From Geomicrobium halophilum (GTDB lineage Bacteria; Bacillota; Bacilli; Bacillales; Marinococcaceae): 64,000 nucleotides of DNA. Every line of letters starts with the position of its first letter. Positions within the stretch are counted from its first letter, which is position 1. Both the position numbers and the translations under genes were made by a program. The notes beneath the pieces are model-generated. The model was not told the DNA's origin. It was given only the letters and a program-made list of their open reading frames with translations, and made no database searches. Positions 32,371 to 41,900 of the stretch are shown here, piece by piece. Location: positions 1 to 64,000 of the forward strand of contig NZ_JACHHJ010000003.1 in the NCBI RefSeq assembly GCF_014207655.1. The letters run 5' to 3'.

Positions 32371-33465
32371 ATGGCAACGTTATTGGAAGATGCCAATCTT
32401 CAAGCGATCCGTGAAAAAGTACAAAACGGCGAGCGCTTGAGCGTTGACGATGGCTTGACATTATATAACTCAGCTGACTTACTCACCGTTGCACAGATGG
32501 CAAATGAAGTCAACAACCGTAAAAACGGGGACAGCGTTTATTTTATAGAAAATATGTACATTAATCCAACGAATGTTTGCGAAGCGAATTGTGCTTTCTG
32601 CGGATTCAAACGTAAGCCCGGAGAAGAGGGGGCTTACACGATGGATGAAGAGGAGCTTCTGAAATACGTAAGCGCTCGCTGGAATGATAATATCCGGGAA
32701 TTTCACATCGTAGGCGGGCATAACACAGACGTTCCGTTCGATTATTATTTAAATACAATCCGCACTTTGAAAAAACACTATCCAAACGCCTCTATCAAAG
32801 CTTATACAGCCGCTGAAATTGAATTTTTCGCCCGTCATGCAGGTTTATCGATGCGAGAAGTGTTAGAAGAACTGATAAACGCAGGACTTGACACACTCCC
32901 TGGTGGCGGTGCAGAAATTCTTACCGAACGTTACCGAGAGAAAATGAGCCCGGAAAAAGCTAGTACCGACGAATGGCTGGAAGCCCATGAAACTGCTCAT
33001 CATTTAGGTTTAAAAACACATGCAACGATGCTTTACGGCTCCATTGACACATTCGAAGAGCGTTTAATCCATATGGATCGTGTACGCCAGCTTCAAGATC
33101 GCACTGGCGGTTTCATGGTTTTCATTCCGCTCGCGATGCAGCCGCGCAAAAAGAAAGCGGGGCTGGAACGACGTACATCCTCCTTTGATGATATGCGCAC
33201 GATTGCCATCTCGAGGCTCATGCTCGATAACTTCGCACACATCAAAGCTTATTGGATCAACATCGGTCCACAATTAACACAAATGGCGCTCACCTTTGGT
33301 TCAAGCGACATTCACGGCACACTGGTTGAAGAGCGTATCTCTCACTCCGTCGGCGCCCTCACCTCACAAGGAATTACTAGAAAAGAACTTATCCACTTAA
33401 TCAAAGGCGCGAACAAAACGCCGGTGGAAAGAGATACTTTCTATAACGTAGTAAAAACGTACTGA
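32371..33465 (+). CDS. mqnE: Aminofutalosine synthase MqnE
   Basis: A 364-residue radical SAM enzyme. The cluster motif CEANCAFCGF near residue 68 (C-x3-C-x2-C) and the EFHIVGGHNTD and LPGGGAEIL segments are typical of MqnE/CofH-like enzymes. It adds 3-[(1-carboxyvinyl)oxy]benzoate to SAM-derived adenosine in the futalosine route to menaquinone. ATG 32371 follows AAAGGAGGGCTAAC. The other mqn genes are not in this window. Confusion with CofH or MqnC is the main alternative. Confidence 0.88.
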   Translation: MATLLEDANLQAIREKVQNGERLSVDDGLTLYNSADLLTVAQMANEVNNRKNGDSVYFIENMYINPTNVCEANCAFCGFKRKPGEEGAYTMDEEELLKYVSARWNDNIREFHIVGGHNTDVPFDYYLNTIRTLKKHYPNASIKAYTAAEIEFFARHAGLSMREVLEELINAGLDTLPGGGAEILTERYREKMSPEKASTDEWLEAHETAHHLGLKTHATMLYGSIDTFEERLIHMDRVRQLQDRTGGFMVFIPLAMQPRKKKAGLERRTSSFDDMRTIAISRLMLDNFAHIKAYWINIGPQLTQMALTFGSSDIHGTLVEERISHSVGALTSQGITRKELIHLIKGANKTPVERDTFYNVVKTY

Positions 33466-33470
33466 TAGAT

Positions 33471-33505
33471 AAACCTTGGTACTTTTTGAAGTGCCGGGTT
33501 TTTTT
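33471..33505 (+). terminator. Terminator of mqnE
   Basis: AAACCTTGGTACTT and AAGTGCCGGGTTT pair with mismatches around TTTG and end in a seven-T run, directly after the mqnE stop. Confidence 0.65.
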
Positions 33506-33623
33506 GTATGTCTGAGAGGTGTATCAGAGCAACAAACGTGTTATGATGAAAGGTGGACCATTCAATAATAACAGTAATGCTTAAAATAAATAGAACTTTA
33601 ATAAAAGAAAGGATCGATAACAC

Positions 33624-35222
33624 TTGATTTCTTGCGAAAATATCGGTTTACGCTACGGAGATAAGAAACTCTTTGACGAAGTCAATATTCAATTTAATCC
33701 AGGGAATTGTTACGGGTTAATCGGTGCAAACGGTGCTGGAAAGTCTACATTCCTCAAAATCCTCTCTGGGGAAATTGATGCTCAAACCGGAAACGTTCAT
33801 GTTGGCAAAAACCAGCGTATCGCGGTTTTAAAACAGGATCATTTTGCTTATGAAGAATACGAAGTACTCGAAACCGTCATTATGGGACACACTCGCCTCT
33901 ATGAAGTGATGCAAGAAAAAGACGCGATTTATATGAAACCAGATTTCTCCGATGAAGATGGAATGAAGGCCGCTGAACTTGAAGGTGAATTTGCAGAAAT
34001 GAACGGCTATGAAGCTGATAATGAAGCTGCCTCATTACTGAATGGCCTTGGCATTACTGACGATTTGCATCATAAGAAAATGTCCGAACTTACCGGGGGA
34101 CAGAAAGTAAAAGTATTACTCGCACAAGCATTATTTGGAAACCCCGACATTTTACTTCTTGATGAGCCGACCAACAACTTGGACATTAAAGCCATTCAGT
34201 GGCTGCAAGAGTTTTTGATTAACTTCGAGAACACGGTCATCGTTGTTTCTCACGACCGCCATTTCCTAAACAGCGTCTGTACGCATATCGCAGACATTGA
34301 CTACGGCAAAATCGAACTTTTTGTCGGGAACTACGACTTCTGGTATGAATCCAGTCAACTCGCACGAAAAATGGCGAAAGAACAAAACAAGAAAAAAGAA
34401 GAACAGATCAAGGAATTAAAAGAGTTTATCGAGCGATTTAGCGCAAATAAATCCAAGTCTAAACAAGCGACCTCGAGAAAGAAAACATTGGAAAAGATTG
34501 AGCTTGATGACATTAAGCCATCATCAAGGCGCACCCCGTATATCGCTTTCAAGCCAGATCGTGAAATCGGAAATGACCTGCTAACCGTAGATGGTCTTTC
34601 GAAAACGATTGATGGCAATAAAGTGCTGGATAACGTAAGCTTCACGCTCACACCAGGCGAAAAAGTCGCATTCGTCGGTGATCAGGAAGTGGCGAAAACC
34701 ACGTTGTTCCAAATTCTTGCTGGAGAACTTGAGCCCGATGAAGGGTCTTACAAATGGGGAGTAACAACAAGCCAGGCTTATTTCCCAAAAGATAACTCTC
34801 CTTATTTTGAAGGTGTTAATTTAAATCTCGTTGATTGGTTACGTCAATATTCTGATGATGAGAATGAAACTTATATTCGCAGTTTCTTAGGGCGGATGTT
34901 ATTCAGCGGTGAAGAAGCTTTGAAAAAAGCACCGGTCCTTTCCGGAGGCGAAAAAGTTCGCTGTATGCTTTCTAAATTAATGCTTAGCGGTGCAAATGTG
35001 CTCATTCTGGATGAGCCAACAAACCACTTGGATCTTGAATCAATTACAGCACTCAATAATGCGTTGAGCGATTTTAATGGCTCTATCCTCTTCTCTTCTC
35101 ATGACCATCAGTTTATTGAAACAATCGCAGATCGAATTATTGAATTTACACCAGACAAAATGATCGACAAAAAGCTAACCTATGAAGAGTATCTCTCAGA
35201 CATGAATTTAATTCGTCAATAA
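33624..35222 (+). CDS. ABC-F family ATPase (YkpA/YbiT-like)
   Basis: A 532-residue soluble protein with two ABC ATPase domains and no membrane domain; relatives act on the ribosome. NBD1: GANGAGKST, signature LTGGQKV, LLLDEPTNNLD. A Lys-rich linker is near 250-290. NBD2: signature LSGGEKV, LILDEPTNHLD, but its P-loop reads GDQEVAKTT, where the invariant Gly before Lys is Ala. TTG 33624 has AAAGGAT about ten bases upstream. A terminator follows at once. Confidence 0.9.
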   Translation: MISCENIGLRYGDKKLFDEVNIQFNPGNCYGLIGANGAGKSTFLKILSGEIDAQTGNVHVGKNQRIAVLKQDHFAYEEYEVLETVIMGHTRLYEVMQEKDAIYMKPDFSDEDGMKAAELEGEFAEMNGYEADNEAASLLNGLGITDDLHHKKMSELTGGQKVKVLLAQALFGNPDILLLDEPTNNLDIKAIQWLQEFLINFENTVIVVSHDRHFLNSVCTHIADIDYGKIELFVGNYDFWYESSQLARKMAKEQNKKKEEQIKELKEFIERFSANKSKSKQATSRKKTLEKIELDDIKPSSRRTPYIAFKPDREIGNDLLTVDGLSKTIDGNKVLDNVSFTLTPGEKVAFVGDQEVAKTTLFQILAGELEPDEGSYKWGVTTSQAYFPKDNSPYFEGVNLNLVDWLRQYSDDENETYIRSFLGRMLFSGEEALKKAPVLSGGEKVRCMLSKLMLSGANVLILDEPTNHLDLESITALNNALSDFNGSILFSSHDHQFIETIADRIIEFTPDKMIDKKLTYEEYLSDMNLIRQ

Positions 35223-35252
35223 AAAAACCGGGGCATTCGCCTCGGTTTTTTT
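35222..35252. terminator. Terminator between the ABC-F gene and the convergent dehydrogenase
   Basis: AAAAAACCGGGG and CCTCGGTTTTTT with a six-base loop; A and T runs serve both directions. Confidence 0.85.
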
Positions 35253-36306
35253 AAGAACCTATTTCCGCATTCACCGCTGCAATCACTTCACCCGTGGTTG
35301 CTGTTCCTCCTATATCTGGTGTTTTTACCCCATCTGCCAGTACCGCTTCAATAGCTCCTAAAAGATGTTCTCCCATATCTTCATAACCAAGATGTTCAAG
35401 CATCATCTTCGCTGTCCACAGTTGACCCATAGGGTTTGCAATTCCCTTTCCGACAATATCAGGCGCTGAACCATGGACCGGTTCAAACATTGAAGGCCAT
35501 TTACCATTCACGTTGAGATTCGCCGCCGGGGCCACACCTATACTCCCCATCATCGCGGCTCCCATATCCGTCAAAATATCTCCGAATAAATTGCTCGCAA
35601 CAACGACATCATACGTATGAGGCTTTGTAATAAAATTTGCCGCTAAAGCATCGATATGTTGAAGATCAAAGGTAATGCTTTCATCTTCTTGGGCAACCTG
35701 TTGACTTATTTCATCCCAAAAAGGCATGGTATGAATGATACCGTTGGACTTCGTTGCTGCTGTTACCTTTTTTGCTCGTGAGGCAGCCAACTGATAAGCA
35801 TATCGTACAGCCCGCTCTATAGCTTTACGAGTAAAGACGGCGTTTTGCACGGCAATTTCATCCGCTCCTGTTCCGAGCCGCCCGCCAATTTGACTGTATT
35901 CTCCTTCACTATTTTCACGCACAACGACAAAATCGAAAGAATTTCCGTCTTGCAATGGGGAACGAATTCCTTTTAGGCTTTTGGCCGGACGTATATTAAG
36001 AACTTGTTCAAATTCTCGCCGAATTTTAATCAGCAAGCCCCACAGTGAAATATGGTCAGGTACACGAGCGGGATCCCCAACTGCACCTAAAAAAATCGCA
36101 TCGTGGTCAGAAAGCTGATCTAATCCGTCTGCAGGCATCATTTCTCCATGTTCTAAGTAATAACGACAATTCCAATCGTAACGTCTCCAATCAAATTTCA
36201 CACTACCATGTATTTCAGCAAGACGATCAAGTACCGGTAATACATCTGGAACGATATCTTCTCCAACGCCATCACCTGGAAGTACAGCAATTTTCAATGA
36301 ATCCAT
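35251..36306 (-). CDS. Tartrate / D-malate dehydrogenase (isocitrate-dehydrogenase superfamily)
   Basis: A 351-residue beta-decarboxylating dehydrogenase. It begins LKIAVLPGDGVGEDIVP. LNIRPAKSL supplies the substrate arginine, VVVRENSEGEYS is the family loop, Lys in ATKSNGI is present, and ASNLFGDILTDMGAAMMGSIG and EPVHGSAPDIVGKGIANP are the metal and nucleotide segments. The group includes YcsA/DmlA and TtuC; 3-isopropylmalate dehydrogenase is less likely. The start may be ATG 36306 or GTG 36318; the GAGGAG site is not ideally placed for either. Confidence 0.86.
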   Translation of the reverse strand: MDSLKIAVLPGDGVGEDIVPDVLPVLDRLAEIHGSVKFDWRRYDWNCRYYLEHGEMMPADGLDQLSDHDAIFLGAVGDPARVPDHISLWGLLIKIRREFEQVLNIRPAKSLKGIRSPLQDGNSFDFVVVRENSEGEYSQIGGRLGTGADEIAVQNAVFTRKAIERAVRYAYQLAASRAKKVTAATKSNGIIHTMPFWDEISQQVAQEDESITFDLQHIDALAANFITKPHTYDVVVASNLFGDILTDMGAAMMGSIGVAPAANLNVNGKWPSMFEPVHGSAPDIVGKGIANPMGQLWTAKMMLEHLGYEDMGEHLLGAIEAVLADGVKTPDIGGTATTGEVIAAVNAEIGS

Positions 36307-36484
36307 CCCACCACTCACTCTCCTCTCTAATCCCCATTGTACTAGCTTTTGCCTTTCATTTGGGTGCGTTCATTACAAAAAATAGTAACTTTTACGAATA
36401 TAGAATAGTACCCCACCTTACGATTACATAATAAATACAATTAAAATGGACATCCACTCCATACAAAAGGAGGAGACTAAACGT

Positions 36485-37039
36485 ATGAGTCTGCTAAAGA
36501 TCGCCGGTGTCGTATTATTATCTATCACTGTTCCCTTATTGGCATTTCCATCAGATATCGTACAGGCAGAGTCATCAACGACAGTACTAGAACCACAGTC
36601 CATCCATGCCGATGTATTCGATAATGAAGATGATCTCATCGAAACAATCAAGGGGATACAAAGTTGGACCCATCACTTGTTAAGTGATAAAGGATGGGGA
36701 GACGTTGATTCGACAACCGGAGCAAAGATCGTTGAAGATCTTCACGCCTATTACACAAAAGACCTTGCCTTGGACATTTATAACCAGTTTTACCGTCCTC
36801 ATTTAGTGGAATATGAAGATTACAGTGACTGGCTTGAAGTAGACTCGCTGATGTATAGAGATATCGATCACCTGGATATAGATGTGAAGGAAGATTATGT
36901 AGAGGTAATCATGGACACATCTTCTGTCGAAGATGGTGCAGGAAACAGAGCCCATTTTGAAGAAATATTTTCTTTTGTCTATGATTCAGAACGTGACGTC
37001 TACTTAATTGCAAAAATGAATTCTAAGCAAACCTATTAG
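36485..37039 (+). CDS. Secreted protein of unknown function
   Basis: A 184-residue exported protein. A signal peptide spans about residues 1-27 (MSLLKIAGVVLLSITVPLLA...) with probable cleavage after VQA. The mature part is acidic, rich in Asp/Glu and Tyr, with no known motif that I can see. ATG 36485 has GGAGGAG nine bases upstream; the earlier ATG at 36446 has none. It is followed by a hairpin. It stands alone between the tartrate-type dehydrogenase and the lysine dehydrogenase operon. Confidence 0.75.
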   Translation: MSLLKIAGVVLLSITVPLLAFPSDIVQAESSTTVLEPQSIHADVFDNEDDLIETIKGIQSWTHHLLSDKGWGDVDSTTGAKIVEDLHAYYTKDLALDIYNQFYRPHLVEYEDYSDWLEVDSLMYRDIDHLDIDVKEDYVEVIMDTSSVEDGAGNRAHFEEIFSFVYDSERDVYLIAKMNSKQTY

Positions 37040-37047
37040 TTACAGCG

Positions 37048-37075
37048 AAGCGGCGCATCAGCAGATGCGCCGCTT
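37048..37075. terminator. Hairpin between convergent genes
   Basis: A perfect 12-bp stem, AAGCGGCGCATC and its complement, around AGCA. There is little T run, so a weak terminator or a barrier between the convergent transcripts. Confidence 0.55.
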
Positions 37076-37104
37076 ATAAATTCCTTGTTAAAGAAGATCT
37101 TGCT

Positions 37105-38256
37105 CTACTGCGAGGTCGTTTCAGTAATATGGACACCGCGTTTCCCCATGGCTTTAATATAGCTCTCCCCAGGGACAATTTGCTCGGGTGGATAAACCCC
37201 TCTTTTTGTAATTTCCCCTGCTGCCACCATTTGCGCAACGACAGAAATGGTGTTTGCTGTAGATCTTGCCATAGCGGTGACATTGTTACGGCGATCCTTG
37301 AGCGTTGCCATTTCATACGTATGCGTCGTAGATTTTCCGGCGCTTATACCAGCGACAATGACGCGCAAAAGCACAGCATCATCTTTGTCTTTAAGGTCAA
37401 CGATAGGGTCAAGCACTTTTAACAAAACCTCACGGGGGCTTATCTGCTGTCCATGAATATTCAAAGAATAATCATTTCTTGTCAGATTCAGATCAACGAG
37501 CAATTGAAATTTTTCCGCATGACCAGGATAACGAATGGTTTTATATTCCAGTGTATTTAACTTTGGATAAGAGTGACTGAGCGTTGACGTTCCGCCAGAC
37601 GTATGGAAAGCTTCAAGGGGACCAAACTGATCAAAATAAACCCGTTCGATTTCCGATAATGAAGCAATCGACTGCTTTTCACCATTACGGATAATGAGAG
37701 CAGGATCGGTATAATGATCAAAGACTCCTTCCATCGAAAACACGTGGTTGTATTCAAACGGAGGCTCCGGGCGGAGGGGAATTCCTCCTACGAATAATTT
37801 GATTGATTGTACCTGATCAAGTTTACTTACTCCGTAACCCGCCAAAATATTAATCATACCAGGGGCGACACCAAGGTCAGGAATCAGTGTAACTCCTTGT
37901 GCCTTAGCAGCATTTCCCCGTTCCAACACCTTATCTGTCACATGACCAATATGCCCTCCTAGATCCACGCAGTGAACACCTGCTTCAATCGCAGCATCAG
38001 CAATCGTTACATTAAAGGAGTAGAAGAGTGCGTTGATAACAACATCATAATCACCAATAAAAGAAACCAGTTCGTCAAAATCACTTGCATCCAGTTGATG
38101 GCCAGTTAAAATCGGAGAATCCAGTTGCGTGCATATTCGCTCTACACGCTTTAGATTAATATCGGCAAGCGCAACCACTTTAACACCGCCACTATGAACG
38201 AGGTCTCTCGCTGCTTCTTTTCCCATCAAGCCAGCACCAAGAACTGCAATCTTCAA
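37105..38256 (-). CDS. L-lysine 6-dehydrogenase
   Basis: A 383-residue enzyme of the saccharopine-dehydrogenase-like family that oxidises lysine to allysine with NAD+. It begins [20 protein letters not shown] with an NAD loop. Long segments match my memory of Geobacillus Lys[78 protein letters not shown] 38256 has a GGGGG site upstream. It is the last gene of a six-gene minus-strand operon. Confidence 0.88.
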   Translation of the reverse strand: MKIAVLGAGLMGKEAARDLVHSGGVKVVALADINLKRVERICTQLDSPILTGHQLDASDFDELVSFIGDYDVVINALFYSFNVTIADAAIEAGVHCVDLGGHIGHVTDKVLERGNAAKAQGVTLIPDLGVAPGMINILAGYGVSKLDQVQSIKLFVGGIPLRPEPPFEYNHVFSMEGVFDHYTDPALIIRNGEKQSIASLSEIERVYFDQFGPLEAFHTSGGTSTLSHSYPKLNTLEYKTIRYPGHAEKFQLLVDLNLTRNDYSLNIHGQQISPREVLLKVLDPIVDLKDKDDAVLLRVIVAGISAGKSTTHTYEMATLKDRRNNVTAMARSTANTISVVAQMVAAGEITKRGVYPPEQIVPGESYIKAMGKRGVHITETTSQ

Positions 38257-38297
38257 TTTGAAAAGCCCCCTTTAACTGATCAACTCACTCTTCTACG

Positions 38298-39956
38298 TTA
38301 TGATTGAAAGGTCTGACGCATGTCTTCGATCGTCCTATTATACACAACATAGGGTTCTTCCTCACACTTTACTTCAATGACAGTTGTTTGCTCCTCTTCA
38401 AGAGCTGACTCCAAAGCTTCCTGAAACCCTTCTCCATCCTGAACGCAGAAGCCATTGGCTCCCATTGCTTTAGCCATTTCCACAAAGTTCGTTTTTCCTA
38501 AATCAGTTCCGATGACTTTTTTTGGATAATGCATCTCTTGATGCATGCGGATGGTTCCGTACATTTCATTGTTAAATACAACGCAGATAACCGGTATATT
38601 TTCTCTAATGGATGTTTCAATTTCCTGAACGGTCATCATTAATCCCCCATCGCCGCATAATGCAACAACTGGACGATGGGGAGCCGCTTTTTTTGCACCT
38701 ATAGCTGCCGGTAAACCATAACCCATTGCTCCATTCGTCGGTGCAATAAATGTATTCGCATCTTTGAGACGAAAACACGCATTTACCCACGTAGCATAGT
38801 TGCCGGCGTCATTTGTCAGCAGGGTATGGTCAGGCAACTTTTCATAGAGGGTTTGGACCACCCTGCTATAAATCGAAGCATCCCCCGAGCTTTCCACTAA
38901 CCGATCAAATGATTGCTTACAAGTTTGGAGCCACTCTTTCCACGTATACTCAAATTGAAGCTTCGTAAACGCCTCTAGAGCCATGTTCAAATCAGCGACA
39001 ATACCAAGGTCAGGAGCATACACTTTTCCGAGTGTGCCGGCGTCAATATCTACATGAATGAGCGTTTGCTCCGGTGATAGAAGCGTGTAATCTTGGGATG
39101 TTGCCTCGGATAACCTTGTTCCAAGCGCAATAACCAAATCCGCATCCTGAAAAAGTTTAACAAGTGAGCGATGTGTACCCAGCCCCATATGTCCTACATA
39201 AGCAGGATGATGATTATCAATGATGTCTTGTCTACGAAAACCGGCCATGACAGGGATTCCAAACTTCTCTACAAAATGGCTTATAGCCTTTTCAGCACCG
39301 GACAAGGTCACACCTCCTCCGGCGATCACCATTGGGCGCTCGGCATGTTGCAACAATTTTCTAAACTGATCGATTTCTTCGGACGAGGGTACTGGCCTTG
39401 ATTTATGGGCTGGTGGGCCAAACGTCATCAGTGCTTCATCAAAGAGCATATCTTCGGGCAAAGAAACAAGTACAGGCCCCGGACGTCCCGTTTGCGCAAC
39501 TCGAAATGCTTTCTGCACCAATTCTGGTACACGTGTAACGTCATTGATTTCAGTCGTCCATTTTGCAACTTCAGCAAAGTTATTCCCAAAGTCGACTTCC
39601 TGGAACCCCTCCCTTCCACGAAATTCTCTTTTTACTTGTCCAAGAAACACAACGAGAGGCGTTGAATCTTGAAAAGCCGTATGTATTGCAATCGAAGCAT
39701 TTGCTGCCCCAACCCCGCGAGTAGCCATCAACACACCTGGCTTACCACTTGCTTTCGCATAACCTTCTGCCATAAAACCAGCCCCGCCCTCATGGCGGTT
39801 CGATATAAGGTGAATGGAATCTTGATGCTCCAGGGCATCTAAAACGGGCAGAAAACTTTCTCCAGGAACATTAAACACACTCTCCACACCTTCAATACGA
39901 AGGCACTCTACAATGCCTTCTCCCCCTGTCAGCTTCTTTTGAAAGCGCTTTTTCAT
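38298..39956 (-). CDS. Thiamine-pyrophosphate enzyme, acetolactate-synthase-like
   Basis: A 552-residue three-domain TPP enzyme. The N-terminal catalytic Glu is in NRHEGGAGFMAEGYAKASGKPG, the middle FAD/DHAP-type domain spans about 190-330, and the TPP motif is GDGGLMMTVQEIETSIRENI...NNEMYGT near 440. Function could be acetolactate synthase, glyoxylate carboligase or a 2-oxoacid decarboxylase; no regulatory subunit gene is adjacent. Linked to lysine 6-dehydrogenase, 41 bases upstream of it. Confidence 0.85.
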   Translation of the reverse strand: MKKRFQKKLTGGEGIVECLRIEGVESVFNVPGESFLPVLDALEHQDSIHLISNRHEGGAGFMAEGYAKASGKPGVLMATRGVGAANASIAIHTAFQDSTPLVVFLGQVKREFRGREGFQEVDFGNNFAEVAKWTTEINDVTRVPELVQKAFRVAQTGRPGPVLVSLPEDMLFDEALMTFGPPAHKSRPVPSSEEIDQFRKLLQHAERPMVIAGGGVTLSGAEKAISHFVEKFGIPVMAGFRRQDIIDNHHPAYVGHMGLGTHRSLVKLFQDADLVIALGTRLSEATSQDYTLLSPEQTLIHVDIDAGTLGKVYAPDLGIVADLNMALEAFTKLQFEYTWKEWLQTCKQSFDRLVESSGDASIYSRVVQTLYEKLPDHTLLTNDAGNYATWVNACFRLKDANTFIAPTNGAMGYGLPAAIGAKKAAPHRPVVALCGDGGLMMTVQEIETSIRENIPVICVVFNNEMYGTIRMHQEMHYPKKVIGTDLGKTNFVEMAKAMGANGFCVQDGEGFQEALESALEEEQTTVIEVKCEEEPYVVYNRTIEDMRQTFQS

Positions 39957-39976
39957 ATGTTGATCATCCCTTTTAT

Positions 39977-40303
39977 TTAATCACCGTCCGCATGCATCGC
40001 TTCATATTGACGATACAAATCCCGGACAGCAGCAATCAGCGCGTTTGTCGCTTTCCCTTTATATTGGATTTCAATAAGACCTTCCGCTTCATCCGATCCT
40101 TCCTTTAAACTTATACCTTTTAAAAGATCATGGATATATTGGCGACCATGATCAGTCGCCAATGTACACGAAGCTTCAAGAATCACCCCATATTTTCGAT
40201 CAACTTCAGCGGTGATTGTAAGTGAATCAAATACGCTCTTTGCGGCCATCCCTTGAGGAAGCCTAGCATGACCGGCAATAAAACAAGTATGTTGAAGGGC
40301 CAT
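39977..40303 (-). CDS. DUF3870-like small protein
   Basis: A 108-residue soluble protein (FIAGHARLPQGM, ATDHGRQYIHDLL, YKGKATNALIAAVRDLYRQY) that I associate with DUF3870. Function unknown. It lies 20 bases after pepA and 20 before the TPP enzyme, so it is in the operon. The conserved N-terminal strand suggests a small alpha-beta fold. Confidence 0.7.
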   Translation of the reverse strand: MALQHTCFIAGHARLPQGMAAKSVFDSLTITAEVDRKYGVILEASCTLATDHGRQYIHDLLKGISLKEGSDEAEGLIEIQYKGKATNALIAAVRDLYRQYEAMHADGD

Positions 40304-40325
40304 GGATCTCCACTCCTTTATTGAT

Positions 40326-41816
40326 TTAGCGCTGGGCGAGCTCAGCTAGTGTGCGCACCATGACACCTGTAGCTCCCTTTGGCCCGAATGGAGTCTCACG
40401 TTCTATAAAGGCCGTACCAGCAACATCTAAATGTACCCATGGTATATCGTGGATAAATGCGTGGATAAAAAGACCCGCTGTAATCGTTCCTGCTTCACGT
40501 CCAGGGGAATTATTCAAATCGGCTACATCACTGGAACGAACCATTTCGTCGTAACGGGGGTGAGTAGGAAGACGCCAAATCAGTTCTCCAGTGGCATCCG
40601 CGCTTTTTTCAAGTTTTTCATAGAATTCGTCGTTATTGGAAACGGCACCGGTAATGACATCTCCTAAAGTGACGACACAAGCTCCAGTCAGCGTTGCCAC
40701 ATCAACAATTTTACTTGCCCCTAAGTGTCTTGCATAAGCAACACCATCCGCAAGGATTAATCGACCTTCTGCATCGGTATTGTTTACCTCAATCGTCTGG
40801 CCATCAAATGAACCAAGAACATCCCCGGGCTTCATCGCTGACCCGTTAATCAGGTTTTCCGTAGCAGGGATAATGGCTAGCACATTTTTCTTCGGCTGTA
40901 TCTCACTAATCGTTTGCATCGCACCGAGTATAGCAGCTGCTCCGCCCATATCTGATTTCATTGTTTTCATACCATGGCCTGGCTTTATGGAATAGCCGCC
41001 GGAATCATACGTGATTCCCTTACCTACAAGCGCAAGCGGGTCTTCCCACGTATCTTCTCCTTGATAACGGAGAACGATCATTTGCGCCGGTTGATCCGAA
41101 CCACGGTTTACGGAAAGCAGCGCATGCATCCCAAGTGATTCCAGTTCGTCATTGTCAAGAATCTCGGCGGTAATTTGATCACTTTGGTTCGCTAACGCTT
41201 TCGCTTCACCTGCCAATGCCACAGGAGTTAAATCATTAGCTGGAATATTAACGAGGGTTCTCGCGAAATTTACTCCATGTCCATTGGCAGATCCATGATG
41301 AATACCTGCCTTAAGGGCTTTCGATTCACCGTTTTCCACATATAACGTGAAATCATACGCCTTTTGCTCTTCTTTTTCCGTTTTATATGCATCAAATCGA
41401 TAAGAAGCTGTCAAAGCCGCATCAGAAAATGTACGTGCAGTTACAGCATCATCAAATAAATCATTACTAAATGAATCAAGCAGCACACCAATTTTTGTTC
41501 GCTTTTGCTTGTTTACGGCTTTTATTGCAGCACCAAAGGCTTCTTGCAACATCGGAAGCGTACGTTCAGCATTCAAACCGAGCCCCACGAAGATGATTTC
41601 TTGTAGGCCCTTTCCTTCATCCAGAAAAGTCATTGTTGTAACTTTGCCATTCTTCGTTGAGATTTCTCCATTTTCCCATTTCGTTTCAAGGTTTGCCACC
41701 AATGTTTTGTCGCCTTTTTCCAATGCAGGAGGAAGGTTGTCTGCATCTGCTGTAATACCAGCAACAAGTACCTCGTCACTGTTTTTCTTGTTCCATTTCT
41801 TTTCAACTGTAAACAC
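40326..41816 (-). CDS. pepA: Leucyl aminopeptidase PepA (M17)
   Basis: A 496-residue cytosolic di-metal aminopeptidase. The M17 signature NTDAEGRLILADGV is present near 340, GKGITYDSGGYSIKPG holds metal ligands near 270, and MKSDMGGAAAILG near 290. GTG 41816 has CGGAGG eight bases upstream. Peptide turnover would feed the amino-acid catabolic genes downstream. An 84-bp gap separates it from the CoA-transferase gene and may hold its own promoter; a weak hairpin there is not convincing. Confidence 0.95.
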   Translation of the reverse strand: MFTVEKKWNKKNSDEVLVAGITADADNLPPALEKGDKTLVANLETKWENGEISTKNGKVTTMTFLDEGKGLQEIIFVGLGLNAERTLPMLQEAFGAAIKAVNKQKRTKIGVLLDSFSNDLFDDAVTARTFSDAALTASYRFDAYKTEKEEQKAYDFTLYVENGESKALKAGIHHGSANGHGVNFARTLVNIPANDLTPVALAGEAKALANQSDQITAEILDNDELESLGMHALLSVNRGSDQPAQMIVLRYQGEDTWEDPLALVGKGITYDSGGYSIKPGHGMKTMKSDMGGAAAILGAMQTISEIQPKKNVLAIIPATENLINGSAMKPGDVLGSFDGQTIEVNNTDAEGRLILADGVAYARHLGASKIVDVATLTGACVVTLGDVITGAVSNNDEFYEKLEKSADATGELIWRLPTHPRYDEMVRSSDVADLNNSPGREAGTITAGLFIHAFIHDIPWVHLDVAGTAFIERETPFGPKGATGVMVRTLAELAQR

Positions 41817-41900
41817 TTGGTTTTCCTCCGTTCTGCTATTTTCTATGGACAGTTAATGAAAACAGAGCTTTCATCAATAGAGCTAGCGAAAGAGGGTTCT

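Noticed and set aside
32479-32721. Open frames opposite mqnE and other large genes
   Set aside because: They lack start signals and lie fully inside well-supported genes.
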